A stretch of 64,000 bases of DNA from contig NZ_JBIMSN010000126.1 of NCBI RefSeq assembly GCF_043944905.1, positions 1 through 64,000 on the forward strand. The letters run 5' to 3'. This document shows positions 48,562 to 57,608 of the stretch, in pieces. The notes beneath the pieces are model-generated. The model saw only the letters and a list, made by a program, of their open reading frames with translations. It searched no databases and was not told the origin of the DNA. Source of the stretch: Antrihabitans spumae. Its GTDB lineage: Bacteria; Actinomycetota; Actinomycetes; Mycobacteriales; Mycobacteriaceae. The stretch's first letter is position 1. Every line of letters starts with the position of its first letter. The position numbers were made by a program, and so were the translations under genes.

Positions 48562-50157
48562 TCAGGACAGGTCGACGAGCTCGATCATCGAAGCGCCGAC
48601 GGCTGCTGTGATCGCAGCTTCGACCTCACCGGGCACCGTGCGGTCGATGCGGAGCAGAATGATCGCGCCCGGACCTTCGGCGTCCTGACTCAGCTGTGCG
48701 GCCTGGATGTCGATGCCGGCTTCGCCGAGCAGGGTGCCGATCTTGCCGAGCGCGCCGGGCTCGTCGTTGTAGTGGACAACGAGGTTGAGGCCTTCGGCGC
48801 GCAGATCGAAGTTGCGGCCGTTGATGTTCACGATCTTCTGGACCTGCTTGGGTCCGGTGAGCGTGCCCGACACGTTGATGACCGAACCGTCGCCGTAGAC
48901 AGCGCGCAGGTCGGCGACGCTGCGATGGTTGGGGCTCTCCGATGCCTTGGTGAGCTCGGCAGTGACACCACGCTCGGCGGCGAGCGACGGCGCGTTGACG
49001 AACGTGACGGCATCTTCGATGACAGCAGAGAACAGTCCGCGGAGTGCCGACAGCTTCAGGATCTCGACGTCCTCGGACGCCAACTCCCCCAGCACATCTA
49101 CGGAGATACTGACCGGAAGTTCCTTCGACAGCGCACCGAGCAGAACGCCCTGCTTGCGGACGATCTCGAGCCACGGCGCGACTTCCTCGCCGACCGCGCC
49201 ACCGGAGACGTTGACGGCGTCGGGAACGAATTCGCCTGCAAGAGCAAGCAATACGGACTTCGCAACGTCGGTACCCGCACGGTCCTGCGCCTCGCTCGTC
49301 GACGCACCGAGGTGCGGCGTCACGACGACCTGCGGCAACTCGAAAAGCGGGCTGTCCGTGCAGGGCTCGGTTTCGAACACGTCGAGACCAGCGGCGCGCA
49401 CGTGACCGGACTTGATGGCCTCCGCGAGTGCGGCCTCGTCGACGAGTCCGCCGCGAGCGGCATTGACGATCACGACGCCGGGCTTCGTCTTGGCGAGGTT
49501 CTCCTTGCCGATGATCCCCTTCGTCTCGGGGGTCTTCGGCAGGTGGACGGAAATGAGGTCGGCGCGGGAAAGCAGCTCGTCGAGGCTGACCAGCTCGATG
49601 CCGATCTGAGCCGCGCGGGCAGGCGAAACGTAGGGGTCGTACGCGATGACGTGGGTTTCGAACGCGGCGAGTCGCGCAGCGAAGAGCTGCCCGATCCGGC
49701 CGAGGCCGACGACGCCGACGGTCTTACCGAAGATCTCGACACCGTTGAACTTGCTGCGCTGCCAGGTGTGTTCACGCAGCGTGGCGTCGGCGGCGGGGAT
49801 CTGGCGCGCTGCGGCGAGCAGCAGGGTCACCGCATGCTCAGCGGCGGTGTGGATGTTGGAGGTCGGTGCGTTGACGACGAGCACACCACGCTCGGTCGCC
49901 GCGGGCACGTCGACGTTGTCGAGTCCGACACCGGCGCGAGCGACGATCTTCAAATTGGTTCCGGCGGCGAGAACTTCGGCATCGACGGTCGTCGCCGAAC
50001 GAACCAGCAACGCGTCGGCCTCAGGAACGGCCGCGATGAGGGCGGGGCGATCAGGACCGTCGACCCAGCGAACCTCGACGCCGTCTCCAAGCGCCTCCAC
50101 GGTCGACTGGGCAAGCTTGTCGGCGATCAGGACAATGGGGCGGCCTGGCTGGCTCAC
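48562..50157 (-). CDS. serA: D-3-phosphoglycerate dehydrogenase, long form
   Basis: The 531-aa enzyme starts the serine pathway. The Rossmann motif is VGVVGLGRIGQLFAARL; the catalytic His is in TPHLGASTSEAQ. The C-terminus holds an intervening ASB-type domain and an ACT domain (VVHYNDEPGALGKIGTLLGE), which senses serine. GTG 50155-50157 follows GGAGTC. The length matches actinobacterial long-form enzymes. Confidence 0.97.
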   Translation of the reverse strand: MSQPGRPIVLIADKLAQSTVEALGDGVEVRWVDGPDRPALIAAVPEADALLVRSATTVDAEVLAAGTNLKIVARAGVGLDNVDVPAATERGVLVVNAPTSNIHTAAEHAVTLLLAAARQIPAADATLREHTWQRSKFNGVEIFGKTVGVVGLGRIGQLFAARLAAFETHVIAYDPYVSPARAAQIGIELVSLDELLSRADLISVHLPKTPETKGIIGKENLAKTKPGVVIVNAARGGLVDEAALAEAIKSGHVRAAGLDVFETEPCTDSPLFELPQVVVTPHLGASTSEAQDRAGTDVAKSVLLALAGEFVPDAVNVSGGAVGEEVAPWLEIVRKQGVLLGALSKELPVSISVDVLGELASEDVEILKLSALRGLFSAVIEDAVTFVNAPSLAAERGVTAELTKASESPNHRSVADLRAVYGDGSVINVSGTLTGPKQVQKIVNINGRNFDLRAEGLNLVVHYNDEPGALGKIGTLLGEAGIDIQAAQLSQDAEGPGAIILLRIDRTVPGEVEAAITAAVGASMIELVDLS

Positions 50158-50212
50158 GTGATGGACTCCCGAGTAGGCGTGGCGAATTCGTTGAACAGCT
50201 TAGCTTCGAGGT

Positions 50213-50254
50213 TGTGCGCGGTTGACGGGTCCATGGACCCGTCAACCGCGCACA
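50213..50254. terminator. 42-bp perfect palindrome between ilvC and serA
   Basis: The sequence reads identically on both strands for 42 bp (centre TCCATGGA), with arms starting TGTGCGCGGTTGACGGGTCC. As RNA it folds to a long stem with a tight loop. It lies 13 bp after the ilvC stop, so it probably ends or attenuates the ilvBNC transcript ahead of serA. It lacks a T run. Confidence 0.6.
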
Positions 50255-50267
50255 GGGCGTGTGCGCC

Positions 50268-51281
50268 CTATGCGGTCTCGGTGATCGGACGATCGACCCA
50301 GCTCATGAGTCCACGCAGCTGCTTGCCGGTGACCTCGATGGGGTGCTCGGCATTCGCCTTGCGCAGACCTTCGAGTTCGGTGTTGCCGTTCTCGACGTTC
50401 GCGACGAGGCGACGGGTGAACTCGCCGGACTGGATGTCGGCCAGAATCGCCTTCATCCGCTCCTTGGTGCCTGCGTCGATGACGCGCGGACCCGAGAGGT
50501 AGCCGCCGAACTCCGCGGTGTCGGACACCGAGTAGTTCATGCGGGCGATGCCACCCTCGTACATGAGGTCGACGATGAGCTTGAGCTCGTGCAGCACCTC
50601 GAAGTACGCCATCTCGGGCGCGTAGCCGGCCTCGACCATCACCTCGAAGCCCGTCTTGACCAGTTCTTCGGTGCCACCGCAGAGCACGGCCTGCTCACCG
50701 AAGAGGTCGGTCTCGGTCTCTTCCTTGAACGTGGTCTTGATGACGCCCGCGCGGGTGCCGCCGATGCCCTTGGCCCACGAAAGAGCAAGCGCCTGGCCCT
50801 CGCCCTTGGGGTCCTGGTCGATGGCGATGAGTGCCGGAACGCCCTTGCCGTCGACGAACTGACGACGCACGAGATGGCCGGGGCCCTTCGGCGCGACCAT
50901 GCCGACGGTGACGTTGGCCGGAGCCTCGATCAGCTTGAAGTGGATGTTCAGACCGTGTCCGAAGAAGAGGGCGTCGCCGTCCTTCAGGTTCGGCTCGATG
51001 TCTTCCTTGAAGATGGCAGCCTGAGCGGTGTCCGGTGCGAGCACCATGATGACGTCTGCCCACTCGGAAACCTCGGCAGGCGTGCCGACGGTGAGGCCCT
51101 GCTCTTCGGCCTTCGCCCGCGAGTTCGAGCCTTCCTTCAGGCCGACGCGGACCTCGACACCGGAATCACGCAGGCTCAGCGAATGCGCGTGCCCTTGGCT
51201 TCCGTAGCCGATCACCGCGACCTTGCGGCCCTGGATGATCGACAGATCGGCATCGTCGTCGTAGAACATCTCGACTGCCAC
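50268..51281 (-). CDS. ilvC: Ketol-acid reductoisomerase (class I)
   Basis: The 337-aa enzyme converts acetolactate to the dihydroxy acid. Motifs are VAVIGYGSQGHAHSLSLRDS (NADPH), FGHGLNIHF, VAPKGPGHLVR and CGGTEELVKTGFE. GTG 51279-51281 precedes the GTG-type N-terminus MAVEMFYDDD. It follows ilvN in the ilvBNC operon. Confidence 0.97.
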   Translation of the reverse strand: MAVEMFYDDDADLSIIQGRKVAVIGYGSQGHAHSLSLRDSGVEVRVGLKEGSNSRAKAEEQGLTVGTPAEVSEWADVIMVLAPDTAQAAIFKEDIEPNLKDGDALFFGHGLNIHFKLIEAPANVTVGMVAPKGPGHLVRRQFVDGKGVPALIAIDQDPKGEGQALALSWAKGIGGTRAGVIKTTFKEETETDLFGEQAVLCGGTEELVKTGFEVMVEAGYAPEMAYFEVLHELKLIVDLMYEGGIARMNYSVSDTAEFGGYLSGPRVIDAGTKERMKAILADIQSGEFTRRLVANVENGNTELEGLRKANAEHPIEVTGKQLRGLMSWVDRPITETA

Positions 51282-51350
51282 TTTGGTTGGTTTCCCTTCT
51301 CCATTTACAACTGTGAACGTGTGCTGTGCTGACGTTTTCAGAAAAAGCTT

Positions 51351-51854
51351 TTAGCGCGCTGCGGTGATGGACTTGTGTCCACGCCCGACTGCGACAACTC
51401 CGGACTGCACGATCTCTCGAATTCCGAACGGTTCGAGCATTCGCAGCAACGCATCGAGCTTCGACCGGGTGCCGGTCGCCTCGATGGTCAACGCGTCGGG
51501 TGACACGTCGATGACCTTCGCGCGAAAGAGCGTAACTGCCTCGATGACGGCGGTCCGCACGCTGGCATCGGCGCGGACCTTGACGAGAATCAGTTCGCGA
51601 GCAACCGAGGTGTCGGTGTCCTGCTCGACGATCTTGATCACGTTGATCAGCTTGTTGAGCTGCTTCGTCACCTGTTCGAGCGGCGAATCCTCGACGGTCA
51701 CGACGATCGTCATGCGCGAGATATCCGGAATCTCCGTGCCCCCCACCGCAAGTGATTCGATATTGAATCCGCGGCGCGAGAACAGAGCGGCCACCCTGGC
51801 CAACACTCCGGGCTTGTCCTCGACGAGCACGCTGAGCGTGTGGCTCGTCCTCAC
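51351..51854 (-). CDS. ilvN: Acetolactate synthase small (regulatory) subunit
   Basis: GTG 51852-51854 overlaps the ilvB stop by GTGA and has AGGAGG upstream. The 167-aa protein has an ACT domain (LSVLVEDKPGVLARVAALFS, FNIESLAVGGTE) that binds valine, and a C-terminal domain (SVRTAVIEAVTLFRAKVIDV). Confidence 0.96.
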   Translation of the reverse strand: MRTSHTLSVLVEDKPGVLARVAALFSRRGFNIESLAVGGTEIPDISRMTIVVTVEDSPLEQVTKQLNKLINVIKIVEQDTDTSVARELILVKVRADASVRTAVIEAVTLFRAKVIDVSPDALTIEATGTRSKLDALLRMLEPFGIREIVQSGVVAVGRGHKSITAAR

Positions 51855-53779
51855 TTCGTATCCTCCTGCACTGCTTGGGGTCGGTCCATCGCGGCGTGGA
51901 TGACCGACGGCTCCGCAACAAGTTCGTCGTCGTCGAACAACGGCCGGATGCCCCTGGCCGCCATGATCTCGTCGTTGCTCGTGCCTGCGGCGACCATCGG
52001 CCACACCTGGGCGTCGGCGCCGACGATGAAGTCGATGACGACAGGCTTGTCGTTGATCGACTGTGCCTCGCGGATTGCGGCTTCGACGTCTTCTTCACGC
52101 TCGACGCGAATGCCGTGGCAGCCGTAGGCATCCGCGAGCTTCACGAAGTCGGGGATCCGCAGCGAGTGGGTGCCGAGGTCGGTCTGGGAGTAGCGCTCCT
52201 CGTAGAAGAGGGTCTGCCACTGCCGGACCATGCCGAGGTTGCCGTTGTTGATAACGGCGACCTTGATCGGGATGCCTTCGACGGTGCAGGTGGCCAGTTC
52301 CTGATTGGTCATCTGGAAGCAGCCGTCGCCGTCGATCGCCCACACCTCTTTTTCGGGTGTGCCCATCTTGGCGCCCATGGCAGCGGGAACGGCGTAGCCC
52401 ATCGTGCCGAGACCACCCGAGTTGAGCCAGGTACGCGGCTTCTCGTAGCGGATGAACTGTGCGGCCCACATCTGGTGCTGGCCGACGCCCGCGCAGTAGA
52501 CCGCGTCCGGTCCGGCGAGGCGTCCGATCTCGGAGATCACGAATTCGGGTGAAAGCGAACCGTCGGCCGGGCGATCCCAGCCGAGCGGGTAGCTCTTGCG
52601 AACACCGTCGAGGTACTCCCACCACTTGCTGATCTCGATCTTCGAACCGGTCGCCTGGTCGGCGCGGATCGCCTCGATCAGCTCGGAGATCACCTCGCGG
52701 CAGTCACCGACGATCGGCACGTGCGCGTGGCGATTCTTGCCGATCTCGGCCGGGTCGATGTCGGCGTGGATGACCTTCGCATCCGGTGCGAAGGAGTCGA
52801 GACGACCGGTCACCCGATCGTCGAAGCGGGCACCGAGCGTGATCAGCAGGTCGCTGCGCTGCAGCGCAGCGACGGCGGCAACCGTTCCGTGCATGCCTGG
52901 CATGCCGCAGTTCAGATCGTGGCTGTCCGGGAACGCACCGCGCGCCATCAACGTGGTGACGACTGGGATGCCGGTCAACTCGGCTAGTTCCAACAGCTCG
53001 GGTGAGGAGTCGGACTTGATGACGCCACCACCGACGTAGAGCACCGGTGCCTTCGCGTCCATGATCAGCCGTGCTGCTTCGCGAACCTGCTTGCCGTGGG
53101 GCTTGGTGACCGGACGGTAGCCGGGCAGCCGCATTTCGGGCGGCCACGTGAACGTGGTCTGCGCCTGCAGCACGTCCTTCGGGATGTCGACGAGCACCGG
53201 GCCCGGACGACCCGACGAGGCCAGGTAGAACGCCTCGGCCATGATCCGCGGGATGTCGACGCCGTCGGTGATCAGGAAGTTGTGCTTCGTGATCGGCATG
53301 GTGATGCCGGAGATGTCGGCTTCCTGGAAAGCGTCGGTGCCGATCATCGGCCGCGGGACCTGACCTGTGATGGCAACGATCGGGACCGAATCCATGTTGG
53401 CGTCGGCGATCGGGGTGACGAGGTTGGTCGCTCCCGGCCCGGACGTCGCCATGCAGACGCCGACCTTTCCGGAGGACTGCGCGTAGCCGGTTGCGGCGTG
53501 GCCTGCACCCTGCTCGTGGCGAACGAGCACGTGGCGGACCTTCTTCGAATCGAAGAGGGGGTCGTAGACAGGAAGTACCGCACCACCCGGAATGCCGAAT
53601 ACCACGTCGACGTCGAGTTCCTCGAGCGCGCGAACGACCGACTGCGCGCCCGTGACACGCTCGGGCGGAAGCTGACGGCGGTTGATCGGCGATGCGGCTG
53701 GTGCCGCTGGGGTCGACTGGGGAGCCGATGGCGTCGACCTGCGGGTTGTCGGCCCCGGTCGTGCGGTGGGTGCGCTCAC
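51851..53779 (-). CDS. ilvB: Acetolactate synthase large subunit
   Basis: The 642-aa enzyme makes acetolactate or acetohydroxybutyrate. The Pro/Ser-rich N-terminal tail of about 30 residues precedes the ThDP-enzyme core (VFGIPGGAVLPVYDPL, ATSGPGATNLVTPIADA, IDGDGCFQMTNQELATC with the GDG-N site, and the Trp/Arg FAD region). GTG 53777-53779 follows GAAGC. The leader and terminator upstream suggest attenuation. Confidence 0.97.
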   Translation of the reverse strand: MSAPTARPGPTTRRSTPSAPQSTPAAPAASPINRRQLPPERVTGAQSVVRALEELDVDVVFGIPGGAVLPVYDPLFDSKKVRHVLVRHEQGAGHAATGYAQSSGKVGVCMATSGPGATNLVTPIADANMDSVPIVAITGQVPRPMIGTDAFQEADISGITMPITKHNFLITDGVDIPRIMAEAFYLASSGRPGPVLVDIPKDVLQAQTTFTWPPEMRLPGYRPVTKPHGKQVREAARLIMDAKAPVLYVGGGVIKSDSSPELLELAELTGIPVVTTLMARGAFPDSHDLNCGMPGMHGTVAAVAALQRSDLLITLGARFDDRVTGRLDSFAPDAKVIHADIDPAEIGKNRHAHVPIVGDCREVISELIEAIRADQATGSKIEISKWWEYLDGVRKSYPLGWDRPADGSLSPEFVISEIGRLAGPDAVYCAGVGQHQMWAAQFIRYEKPRTWLNSGGLGTMGYAVPAAMGAKMGTPEKEVWAIDGDGCFQMTNQELATCTVEGIPIKVAVINNGNLGMVRQWQTLFYEERYSQTDLGTHSLRIPDFVKLADAYGCHGIRVEREEDVEAAIREAQSINDKPVVIDFIVGADAQVWPMVAAGTSNDEIMAARGIRPLFDDDELVAEPSVIHAAMDRPQAVQEDTK

Positions 53780-53863
53780 TTTGGTGCTTCCTTCGTGCGT
53801 CGCGTTGTACTGATCAGGTCTCGAGCTCTGGGCGGGTCGGATCCGGAAATTGCCCTTAACAGC

Positions 53864-53895
53864 AAAAAGCCCTCGACAGCCATGCTGTTCGAGGG
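53864..53895 (-). terminator. Attenuator terminator in the ilvB leader
   Basis: Read leftward, CCCTCGA ... TCGAGGG plus an inner CAGC/GCTG (one bulged A) make a strong stem followed by CTTTTT. It lies 84 bp before ilvB. ACAGCC upstream (53931-53936 on the plus strand as GGCTGT) can pair with GGCTGT in its 3' arm, an antiterminator option. Confidence 0.75.
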
Positions 53896-53941
53896 TGGCG
53901 CGTCATGCGTGCGAGTTGATAATCGACTCAGGCTGTTGCCT

Positions 53942-53989
53942 TCACGCGCAGACGCGCCGGCCGATTACGAGCAACTCATTTCTTTTCAC
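53942..53989 (-). CDS. ilvB leader peptide with Leu-Leu-Val-Ile run
   Basis: A GTG at 53987-53989 opens 15 codons reading VKRNELLVIGRRVCA then TGA. Residues 6-9 are Leu-Leu-Val-Ile, one run containing all three branched-chain amino acids. It precedes the terminator at 53864-53895 by about 45 bp. Ribosome stalling at these codons would favour an alternative fold, the classic attenuation design. The Corynebacterium glutamicum ilvB leader is similar in size and in a Val run followed by Arg-Arg, from memory. Confidence 0.65.
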   Translation of the reverse strand: MKRNELLVIGRRVCA

Positions 53990-54046
53990 GCGCTCGACGG
54001 TAGGCGTGAGTACGCCGAAGAGTCAAACCTGTGACGACGCCGTCCC

Positions 54047-54052
54047 ATTATG
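54047..54052 (-). promoter_or_regulatory. Candidate -10 box of the ilvB leader promoter
   Basis: Read leftward, CATAAT lies about 58 bp upstream of the leader GTG. No strong -35 is seen. It is the only good -10-like box in the gap shared with the divergent cfp6-like gene. Confidence 0.4.
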
Positions 54053-54086
54053 TGGGAACAATCCGTTGTAATGCGAAGATGGTGGT

Positions 54087-54617
54087 GTGTCATCACCGCA
54101 TAAGTCCGTGCCACCACAGTCATCGTCCCACACTGCCGACGGCAACAATGTCGACGGGGCTGCGGTCGAGCAGGCACCATATGTCATAAGAATCACCCGA
54201 CTTTCCCTGGTCGCGGCGTTCATGCTGCTGATCTGCGTCAGCTTTCCCGCCCTCGGCTGGCCCGCTGCGCTCGGCTGGCTGTTCCTGTTGCCGATCAGCG
54301 TGACGGTGTGGATTTTGCGAAACCAGACCACCGTCACCTCGTCGGGTCTCGAGACCCGCAGTGTGTTCGCTGCCAAATCGATCCCGTGGACCGACATCAA
54401 GGGCGTGCGATTCCCGAAACGCGGCTGGGCACGGGCGGACCTGATCAGCGGCAAGGAAAGCGTCCTGCCTGCCGTAGGTTTCGATCGTCTGCAAGAATTG
54501 GCAGAGGCCTCGGGCGGGCGAATCCCCGATCCGTATGCCGCAGTCCCGGACGTCGTCGAGTCGAACCATGATTCGGACCCGGAAGAGAATTCGGAGTCAC
54601 CGCGCTCATCCGAGTAA
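54087..54617 (+). CDS. CFP6-like PH-domain membrane protein
   Basis: The 176-aa protein has two adjacent membrane segments (about residues 40-80) and a following bacterial PH domain (TTVTSSGLETRSVFAAKSIP, DIKGVRFPKRGW). It matches the cfp6 (Rv3004) gene adjacent to ilvB in mycobacteria, by position and pattern. Role unknown. GTG 54087 start. Confidence 0.82.
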   Translation: MSSPHKSVPPQSSSHTADGNNVDGAAVEQAPYVIRITRLSLVAAFMLLICVSFPALGWPAALGWLFLLPISVTVWILRNQTTVTSSGLETRSVFAAKSIPWTDIKGVRFPKRGWARADLISGKESVLPAVGFDRLQELAEASGGRIPDPYAAVPDVVESNHDSDPEENSESPRSSE

Positions 54618-54683
54618 CCGGTATCGGGCCCTCGGCATCCGCGCGCGCTCCGTCAGTGCATGCTCTATCCGAAGAAGGTCGCT

Positions 54684-56528
54684 ATGCCTCCACTCAGATC
54701 ACGTACGACAACGGTCGGCCGCAACGCAGCAGGCGCACGCGCGCTGTGGCGTGCCACAGGAATGACCGACTCCGATTTCGGTAAGCCGATCGTTGCGATC
54801 GCGAACTCGTACACGCAGTTCGTACCCGGACATGTGCATCTGAAGAACGTCGGCGAGATCGTCGCCGACGCCGTCCGCGCTGCGGGTGGCGTGCCTCGCG
54901 AGTTCCACACCATCGCGGTCGACGACGGTATCGCGATGGGCCACGGCGGCATGCTCTACTCGCTGCCGAGTCGCGAGATCATCGCCGACTCGGTCGAATA
55001 CATGGTCAACGCGCACACCGCCGACGCACTCGTGTGCATCTCCAACTGCGACAAGATCACACCCGGAATGCTCAATGCCGCTATGCGACTGAACGTTCCG
55101 ACGGTGTTCGTCTCGGGCGGACCGATGGAGGCAGGCAAGGCAGTGGTCGTCGGCGGCGTCGCACAGGCCCCTACCGACCTCATCACCGCGATCTCCGCGA
55201 GCGCCAACGATGCGGTGTCCGAAGACGGGTTGTCGGAAGTGGAGCGCAGCGCGTGCCCGACGTGTGGCTCGTGCTCGGGCATGTTCACTGCCAACTCGAT
55301 GAACTGCCTCACCGAGGCACTCGGACTTGCATTGCCCGGCAACGGTTCCACCCTTGCGACCCACGTCGCACGCCACGCTCTCTTCGAACGAGCGGGAACC
55401 ACCGTCGTCGAGGCAGCGCTCAAGTTCTACCGCGACGACGACGCGAGCGTCCTGCCTCGAAACATCGCTACACACAAGGCTTTTCGCAATGCGATGGCGC
55501 TCGATGTGGCAATGGGCGGGTCGACCAACACGGTGTTGCACATCCTTGCGGCAGCGCAGGAGGGCGAGGTGCACGGCTTCGACCTCGCCGAGATCGACTC
55601 CATCAGTCGCGGTGTTCCGTGCCTGTCGAAGGTCTCGCCCAACTCCGATTACCACATGGAGGACGTGCACCGCGCCGGCGGAATCCCCGCGATCCTCGGT
55701 GAACTCCGCCGTGCCGGACTGTTGGAGACCGACGTCTCGACCGTGCATACGGCCAGTTTCGACGAGTGGCTCGACACCTGGGACATCCGCTCCGGCAAGG
55801 CATCCGGCGAAGCGGTCGAACTGTTCCACGCGGCTCCGGGAGGGGTCCGTACCGTGGAGCCGTTCTCGACCGACAACCGCTGGTCCTCGCTCGACCTCGA
55901 CGCGGCCGGTGGGTGCATCCGCGACTTCGACCACAAGTACACCGTCGAAGGTGGACTAGCCGTGCTGCGCGGCAACCTCGCACCCGACGGCGCGATCATC
56001 AAGACCGCGGGCATCGACGAAGAACTGTGGAACTTCCAGGGTCCGGCGCGCGTCGTCGAATCCCAGGAGGAAGCGGTCTCGGTGATCCTCGGCAAGAAGA
56101 TCCAGCCTGGCGACGTGCTCGTCGTCAGATACGAGGGACCCGCGGGCGGGCCCGGCATGCAGGAGATGCTGCACCCGACCGCATTCCTCAAAGGTTCGGG
56201 CCTCGGCCGCAAGTGCGCCCTCATCACCGACGGCCGCTTCTCCGGTGGTTCGTCGGGCATTTCGGTCGGCCACATCTCCCCCGAAGCTGCGGGTGGCGGT
56301 GCGATCGGCCTTGTGCAAGACGGTGATCAGGTGTTGATCGACGTCGTGACCCGCCGGTTGGAGCTCCTTGTCGACGACGAGGTGCTCGCCGAGCGACGAG
56401 CCAAGATGGAGGCCTCGGAGCGGCCGTGGCAGCCGGTCGGTCGGGAGCGAACAGTCACGACGGCATTACGCGCCTACGCAGTGCTCGCCTCGTCGGCGGA
56501 CAAGGGTGCGGTGCGCAGAATTCCGTGA
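54684..56528 (+). CDS. ilvD: Dihydroxy-acid dehydratase
   Basis: ATG 54684 after GAAGAAGG gives 614 aa. It is an iron-sulfur enzyme of valine and isoleucine synthesis: CISNCDKITPGML and CPTCGSCSGMFTANSMN carry cluster cysteines, and GGSSGISVGHISPEA the C-terminal site. It completes the branched-chain set with ilvBNC next door. In mycobacteria ilvD lies elsewhere, so its presence here is a local difference. Confidence 0.97.
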   Translation: MPPLRSRTTTVGRNAAGARALWRATGMTDSDFGKPIVAIANSYTQFVPGHVHLKNVGEIVADAVRAAGGVPREFHTIAVDDGIAMGHGGMLYSLPSREIIADSVEYMVNAHTADALVCISNCDKITPGMLNAAMRLNVPTVFVSGGPMEAGKAVVVGGVAQAPTDLITAISASANDAVSEDGLSEVERSACPTCGSCSGMFTANSMNCLTEALGLALPGNGSTLATHVARHALFERAGTTVVEAALKFYRDDDASVLPRNIATHKAFRNAMALDVAMGGSTNTVLHILAAAQEGEVHGFDLAEIDSISRGVPCLSKVSPNSDYHMEDVHRAGGIPAILGELRRAGLLETDVSTVHTASFDEWLDTWDIRSGKASGEAVELFHAAPGGVRTVEPFSTDNRWSSLDLDAAGGCIRDFDHKYTVEGGLAVLRGNLAPDGAIIKTAGIDEELWNFQGPARVVESQEEAVSVILGKKIQPGDVLVVRYEGPAGGPGMQEMLHPTAFLKGSGLGRKCALITDGRFSGGSSGISVGHISPEAAGGGAIGLVQDGDQVLIDVVTRRLELLVDDEVLAERRAKMEASERPWQPVGRERTVTTALRAYAVLASSADKGAVRRIP

Positions 56529-56595
56529 TGCGTCGAGCGCATAGCTGTGCAGGCAGATTCGAGTCGTTTTCCCTGAACAGCTATGCACTCGGCGG

Positions 56596-57462
56596 TCAGA
56601 CGAAGGGATTTCCCCCGCGCAGGAAGATCCACGTGCACGCGGCGGCAGCAATGGCTGCGAAGAGGGCAAGAAGCGACCCGACGTAGGGCCGCGTCGCCCA
56701 GCCACGGCCACCGTCCACCGCGTACTTGCCTGGACCGGTCAGAATGATGGCCGCTGCGCCGATCATGAGCAGCGTCTCGTATTCGGGCCCGTTCGGCGCC
56801 GTGAACTGCAGCCCGTGCTCAGCGCTCTGTCGTGCCAACCACGCGTCGATGATCACGGCGAGCACAGCGCCCGCGGCCAACGGTGTTGCGAGCCCGAGGA
56901 TCAGCAGCGAACCGCCCGCCAACTCCCCGACTGTGAGCAGAATCGCGCACAGACGCGGCTGCTCCCAGCCCATCGCGTCGAGTGCGTCACGCATGCCGTC
57001 CAGACCCGGTCCACCCCACCACCCGGTCAGTTTCTGCAGGCCATGAAAAACGAACAATGCGCCGACACCGACGCGGAGCAGCAGCAGTCCCAGATCGAGG
57101 GTGCCCCTCCCGCGCAGTTCGTCCTCGTCGACCTGCCTGTTGCGCCTGCGCGTTTTCGTCGCAACGGCCGCGGCGGGGGCCGCGCTCGAGTCGGGTTCGA
57201 ATGCGTACTGCTTCTGCATGGGTATCGAGGGCGACGAGTCCTCGAACGCGTATTGCTTACGACTTGGTTCGTCGTCGAAGTCGGGCCGATAGGTCGGTAG
57301 CTGTTGCGTCGGATCGATGTCGAGATCGTCGTCGGTCTGCGGAAAGTTGCGACCCGCAACCGGTATTTTCTCGGTCGGCTCGTCGTACGGACTCCCCGCG
57401 GCGCGTCCGGTCGGCGGCACGTCGGCAGGCAGATCCGACTTATCCCGTGGCGTTTCGGTCAC
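56596..57462 (-). CDS. DoxX-family membrane protein
   Basis: The 288-aa protein has a disordered charged N-terminal part of about 125 residues with a repeated KQYAFE motif, then four membrane helices with LLLLRVGVGALFVFHGLQKL and LLTVGELAGGSLLILGLATP, the DoxX pattern. DoxX proteins (Rv3005c type) work with superoxide and thiol stress complexes. GTG start. Confidence 0.88.
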   Translation of the reverse strand: MTETPRDKSDLPADVPPTGRAAGSPYDEPTEKIPVAGRNFPQTDDDLDIDPTQQLPTYRPDFDDEPSRKQYAFEDSSPSIPMQKQYAFEPDSSAAPAAAVATKTRRRNRQVDEDELRGRGTLDLGLLLLRVGVGALFVFHGLQKLTGWWGGPGLDGMRDALDAMGWEQPRLCAILLTVGELAGGSLLILGLATPLAAGAVLAVIIDAWLARQSAEHGLQFTAPNGPEYETLLMIGAAAIILTGPGKYAVDGGRGWATRPYVGSLLALFAAIAAAACTWIFLRGGNPFV

Positions 57463-57608
57463 GCATCGAGACTAGGTCTCGCATCCGTTGTCTCAGCGTC
57501 TTTACCATGCCGACGCGCCGATTCGATCTCTGGCGAACGTTTCCTCGCACGATGTTCTCGGCGGACCCCTTTCACGCACGCGCAGTGTTGCTTCCGTAAC
57601 GTGAAGCC

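Noticed and set aside
48484..50502. 672-codon open frame antisense to serA and leuB
   Set aside because: Frames opposite high-GC genes are often open. It has no recognisable domain and overlaps several conserved enzymes.
54699..55934. 411-codon open frame antisense to ilvD
   Set aside because: No motif and wholly inside a conserved gene.
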